Both the position numbers and the translations under genes were made by a program. Below the pieces are notes generated by a model. The model saw only the letters and a program-made list of their open reading frames with translations. It was not told where the DNA came from and ran no database searches. Shown here piece by piece: positions 14,554-16,644 of a DNA stretch of 16,644 nucleotides (position 1 is its first letter; each line of letters starts with the position of its first letter). Source of the stretch: JAJKJG01 sp036389455. GTDB lineage: Bacteria > Pseudomonadota > Alphaproteobacteria > Rhizobiales > Beijerinckiaceae. Where the stretch lies: positions 1 to 16,644 of the forward strand of contig DASVPW010000124.1 in the NCBI GenBank assembly GCA_036389455.1, in the 5' to 3' direction.

Positions 14554-14629
14554 TGGCGCTCCCTAGGGGACTCGAACCCCTGTTTTCGCCGTGAGAGGGC
14601 GACGTCCTGGACCGCTAGACGAAGGGAGC
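14554..14629 (-). tRNA. tRNA-Glu(CUC), CCA encoded
   Basis: On the minus strand the 5' acceptor strand GCTCCCT (14629-14623) pairs with AGGGAGC (14564-14558), followed by discriminator G and encoded CCA. The anticodon stem TCGCC/GGCGA closes loop CTCTCAC, giving anticodon CUC for Glu. The T arm AGGGG-TTCGAGT-CCCCT is canonical and the D arm contains TAGCGGTC. All cloverleaf elements are present. Confidence 0.97.
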
Positions 14630-14646
14630 TTTCGCGGAAGGCTTGG

Positions 14647-14675
14647 CGTATACCGGCCTCTCCTCGAGCCTTCAA
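14647..14675 (-). promoter_or_regulatory. Promoter of tRNA-Glu
   Basis: On the minus strand TTGAAG (14675-14670, four of six) and TATACG (14652-14647, four of six) are separated by 17 bp. Predicted start is near 14640, about 11 bases before the mature tRNA 5' end, which is the expected arrangement for a tRNA gene. Confidence 0.6.
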
Positions 14676-14703
14676 GCCTGGACGTAAGCCCGCCTCCGGC
14701 GAA

Positions 14704-15729
14704 ATGCAATTCCCGATGGCCGAACCCGAGAGCGAGACCCGCACCCTCGCGGTCCCGGACGACGCCGCGGCGGAGCGGCTCGACCGGGCGCTGGCGCGCG
14801 GCTTTTCCGACCTGTCGCGCAGCCGCCTGCAGGCGCTCGTCCGGGACGGCCGCGTCCGGGTCGGCGGGGCGGTCGTGCGCGATCCCTCGGCCAAGGTCCT
14901 TCCCGGCGCCCGCGTCGCCCTCGAGGTGCCGCCGCCCGAGCCGGCCGGGCCGCGAGGCGAGGCCATCGCGCTTCACGTCGTGCACGAGGACGACGACCTC
15001 ATCGTGATCGACAAGCCGGCCGGGCTCGTCGTGCATCCGGCGGCCGGGCACGAGGGCGGCACCCTCGTCAACGCGCTCATCGCCCACTGCGGGGAAAGCC
15101 TCTCGGGGATCGGCGGGGTGAGGCGCCCGGGCATCGTGCACCGCCTCGACAAGGACACGAGCGGGCTCCTCGTCGTGGCGAAGACCGACCGCGCCCACCA
15201 GGGGCTCGCGGCGCAGTTCGCCGACCACGGGCGCTCGGGACCGCTCGAGCGGGCCTACCTCGCCCTCGTCTGGGGCCTCCCTGAGCCGGCGCGCGGCACG
15301 ATCGACCGGGCGATCGCCCGGAGCACCCAGAATCGCGAGAAGATGGCCGTGGTCCGGGAGGGCCAGGGCCGCCACGCCCGCACGCACTACGCCGTCGAGG
15401 AGGCATTCGGCCCAGCCAAGGCGCCCGTCGCGAGCCTCCTCCGCTGCACCCTCGAGACCGGGCGAACGCACCAGATCCGAGTCCACATGGCCGAGATCGG
15501 CCATCCCCTCCTCGGCGACGCGGCCTACGGGGCCGGCTTCAAGACCAAGGCGGCGCGGCTTTCGCCCGCGGCCCGCGACGCGCTCGCGGCGCTGAACCGG
15601 CAGGCCCTGCATGCCGCCGTGCTCGGCTTCGAGCACCCGGTCACGGGCAAGAAGCTGCGTTTCACGAGCGATCCGCCGGAAGACCTCGCCCGCCTCGTCG
15701 CGGCGCTCCGCGGCGAGGGGCGCGCCTGA
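14704..15729 (+). CDS. rluD: RluA-family rRNA pseudouridine synthase (RluD-like)
   Basis: Isomerises uridines in structured RNA, probably 23S rRNA. The 341-residue protein has an N-terminal S4 RNA-binding domain (about 20-80: ERLDRALARGFSDLSRSRLQALVRDGRVRVGG). The catalytic domain carries IDKPAGLVVHPAAGH and the signature HRLDKDTSG (146-154) with catalytic Asp149, then ERAYLALVWG and the GRTHQIRVHMAEIGHPLLGDAAYG segment. An S4 domain plus this order is typical of RluC/RluD; RluD is the best guess because of the VHPAAG motif. The ATG at 14716 is an equally possible start; neither has a clear Shine-Dalgarno. It lies 199 bp upstream of rpoH in the same direction, a gene pairing I recall as common in Rhizobiales. 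Confidence 0.93.
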   Translation: MQFPMAEPESETRTLAVPDDAAAERLDRALARGFSDLSRSRLQALVRDGRVRVGGAVVRDPSAKVLPGARVALEVPPPEPAGPRGEAIALHVVHEDDDLIVIDKPAGLVVHPAAGHEGGTLVNALIAHCGESLSGIGGVRRPGIVHRLDKDTSGLLVVAKTDRAHQGLAAQFADHGRSGPLERAYLALVWGLPEPARGTIDRAIARSTQNREKMAVVREGQGRHARTHYAVEEAFGPAKAPVASLLRCTLETGRTHQIRVHMAEIGHPLLGDAAYGAGFKTKAARLSPAARDALAALNRQALHAAVLGFEHPVTGKKLRFTSDPPEDLARLVAALRGEGRA

Positions 15730-15855
15730 GCGGCGCGACGATCCGCCGCCCGAATCTTTCGTGCGCCGGCGCACAACCAATACGAGGCGAGGGCGTTGAC
15801 TAGGGCTGTCCGCCCCGGTCCGCCTCTATTCGGCCAAGCTCGCCTCGCATATATG

Positions 15856-15900
15856 GGCGGGTCGGCGGCCGGCCAAGAGGCGGCCGCCAGGGGGCCCGCC
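15856..15900 (+). promoter_or_regulatory. GC-rich nested stem-loop in the rpoH leader
   Basis: Inner stem GGCGGCC (15864-15870) pairs with GGCCGCC (15882-15888) across an 11-nt loop; outer GGCGGG (15856-15861) can pair with CCCGCC (15895-15900). It ends 15 bases before the rpoH Shine-Dalgarno and has no T-run, so it looks like a leader structure rather than a terminator of rluD. I found no convincing sigma70 or sigma32 promoter upstream, so whether it is transcribed with rpoH is uncertain. Confidence 0.45.
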
Positions 15901-15928
15901 TCTGGAAGGGGGCCGAAGGAGGAGAAAG

Positions 15929-16644
15929 ATGGCATCGTCAGCGCTGCCGGTGCTCGCCAACGAAGGGGGCCTGTCCCGGTATCTCGACGAGATCCGCAAG
16001 TTCCCGATGCTCGAGCCGAGCGAGGAGTACATGCTCGCCAAGCGCTGGCGCGAGCACGGCGACTCGGCCGCGGCCCACAAGCTCGTGACCTCGCACCTGC
16101 GCCTCGTCGCCAAGATCGCCATGGGCTACCGCGGCTACGGCCTGCCGATCGCCGAGGTGGTGTCGGAGGGCAACGTCGGCCTGATGCAGGCCGTCAAGCG
16201 CTTCGACCCCGAAAAGGGCTTTCGGCTCGCCACCTACGCCATGTGGTGGATCAAGGCCGCCATCCAGGAATACATCCTGCGCTCCTGGTCGCTCGTGAAG
16301 ATGGGCACCACCGCGAACCAGAAGAAGCTGTTCTTCAACCTGCGCAAGGCCAAGGGCCGCATCTCGGCCCTCGACGAGGGCGATCTGCGCCCCGACCAGG
16401 TCAAGCAGATCGCGACCCGCCTCGGCGTCACCGAGCAGGACGTCGTCGACATGAACCGGCGCCTCGGCGGCGACGTGTCCCTCAACACGCCGTTGCGCGA
16501 GGAGGGCGAGGGCGAGTGGCAGGACTGGCTCGTCGACGACAGCGCCAGCCAGGAGCAGACGCTGGCCGCCGCCGAGGAAGGCACGAACCGCCTCGCGGCC
16601 TTGCGCGATGCCTTGGATGTCCTGAACCCGCGCGAGCGGCGCAT
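15929..16644 (+). CDS. rpoH: RNA polymerase heat-shock sigma factor RpoH (sigma32), 3' end outside window
   Basis: Alternative sigma factor directing RNA polymerase to heat-shock promoters. The visible 238 residues begin MASSALPVLANEGGLSRYLDEIRKFPMLEPSEEYMLAKRW. Region 2 follows (HLRLVAKIAMGYRGYGLPIAEVVSEGNVGLMQAVKRFDPEKGFRLATYAMWWIKAAIQEYILRSW), with the YAMWWI segment of regions 2.3-2.4. The RpoH box QKKLFFNLRKAK (131-142) distinguishes it from RpoD. Region 3 follows, and the window ends at LNPRERR, the start of region 4. The start is set by a perfect AAGGAGG six bases upstream of the ATG. Alphaproteobacteria often have more than one rpoH; which copy this is cannot be judged here. Confidence 0.97.
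   Translation, partial: MASSALPVLANEGGLSRYLDEIRKFPMLEPSEEYMLAKRWREHGDSAAAHKLVTSHLRLVAKIAMGYRGYGLPIAEVVSEGNVGLMQAVKRFDPEKGFRLATYAMWWIKAAIQEYILRSWSLVKMGTTANQKKLFFNLRKAKGRISALDEGDLRPDQVKQIATRLGVTEQDVVDMNRRLGGDVSLNTPLREEGEGEWQDWLVDDSASQEQTLAAAEEGTNRLAALRDALDVLNPRERR

Noticed and set aside
14554..14580. Possible att duplication of the tRNA-Glu 3' end
   Set aside because: No second copy of the tRNA 3' segment was found in the window and no integrase is present.
15796..15855. TTGACT and CATATAT boxes upstream of rpoH as a promoter
   Set aside because: They are not at workable -35/-10 spacing with each other, and neither has a good partner; a sigma32-type match was also not convincing.
1..16644. 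CRISPR arrays, insertion sequences, toxin-antitoxin or phage genes
   Set aside because: None seen; the only regular repeat is the four-copy 12-bp operator-like array, which has no spacers of CRISPR length.

Overview
The window is high-GC alphaproteobacterial DNA, most likely from a Rhizobiales/Hyphomicrobiales member (Methylobacteriaceae-like, an inference from GC, codon use and gene order). The right end holds housekeeping genes: a tRNA-Glu(CUC), an RluA-family pseudouridine synthase and the heat-shock sigma factor gene rpoH, which runs off the right edge. No insertion sequence, integrase or CRISPR array was seen.

Left part (1-6011): a leftward operon of a TetR repressor, an RND membrane-fusion adaptor and an RND permease (cut by the left edge) is divergent from a DHA2-type MFS exporter. 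The tetR stop overlaps the adaptor start (ATGA). The shared 230-bp regulatory region carries a perfect 22-bp palindrome abutting the tetR start codon and a separate array of four 12-bp repeats spaced 20, 22 and 22 bp. This suggests two regulatory inputs to two multidrug-efflux systems. A nucleoside-hydrolase-family gene (leftward, with its own good sigma70-type promoter) converges on the MFS gene, and a small hypothetical gene follows.

Central part (7663-14400): a catabolic module on the minus strand, in transcription order two tandem paralogous GntR/FCD regulators, TRAP transporter dctP-dctQ-dctM, a type II dehydroquinate dehydratase homologue and a quinate/shikimate-type dehydrogenase. A two-domain ferredoxin-fold-like protein of unknown function diverges from the regulators. 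The dehydrogenase has features of NAD-dependent quinate/shikimate dehydrogenases (Ser-x-Thr substrate motif, GHNTD, an Asp closing the second Rossmann strand) rather than biosynthetic AroE. The module therefore looks like uptake and oxidation of quinate, shikimate or a related cyclic polyol acid. The dehydratase keeps its catalytic Tyr, Arg and His but replaces two residues that normally contact substrate hydroxyls (His to Phe, Arg to Tyr), so its real substrate may be a variant compound. The dehydroshikimate dehydratase expected downstream is not in the window.

Control features in the module include a perfect 11-bp stem-loop between dctP and dctQ, an 18-bp sequence shared by the dctP and regulator upstream regions, and a basic AT-hook-like tail on the first GntR protein. 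The dctQ/dctM genes are less GC-rich than much of the flanking DNA, so the module may have been assembled from different sources next to the conserved tRNA-rluA-rpoH block.
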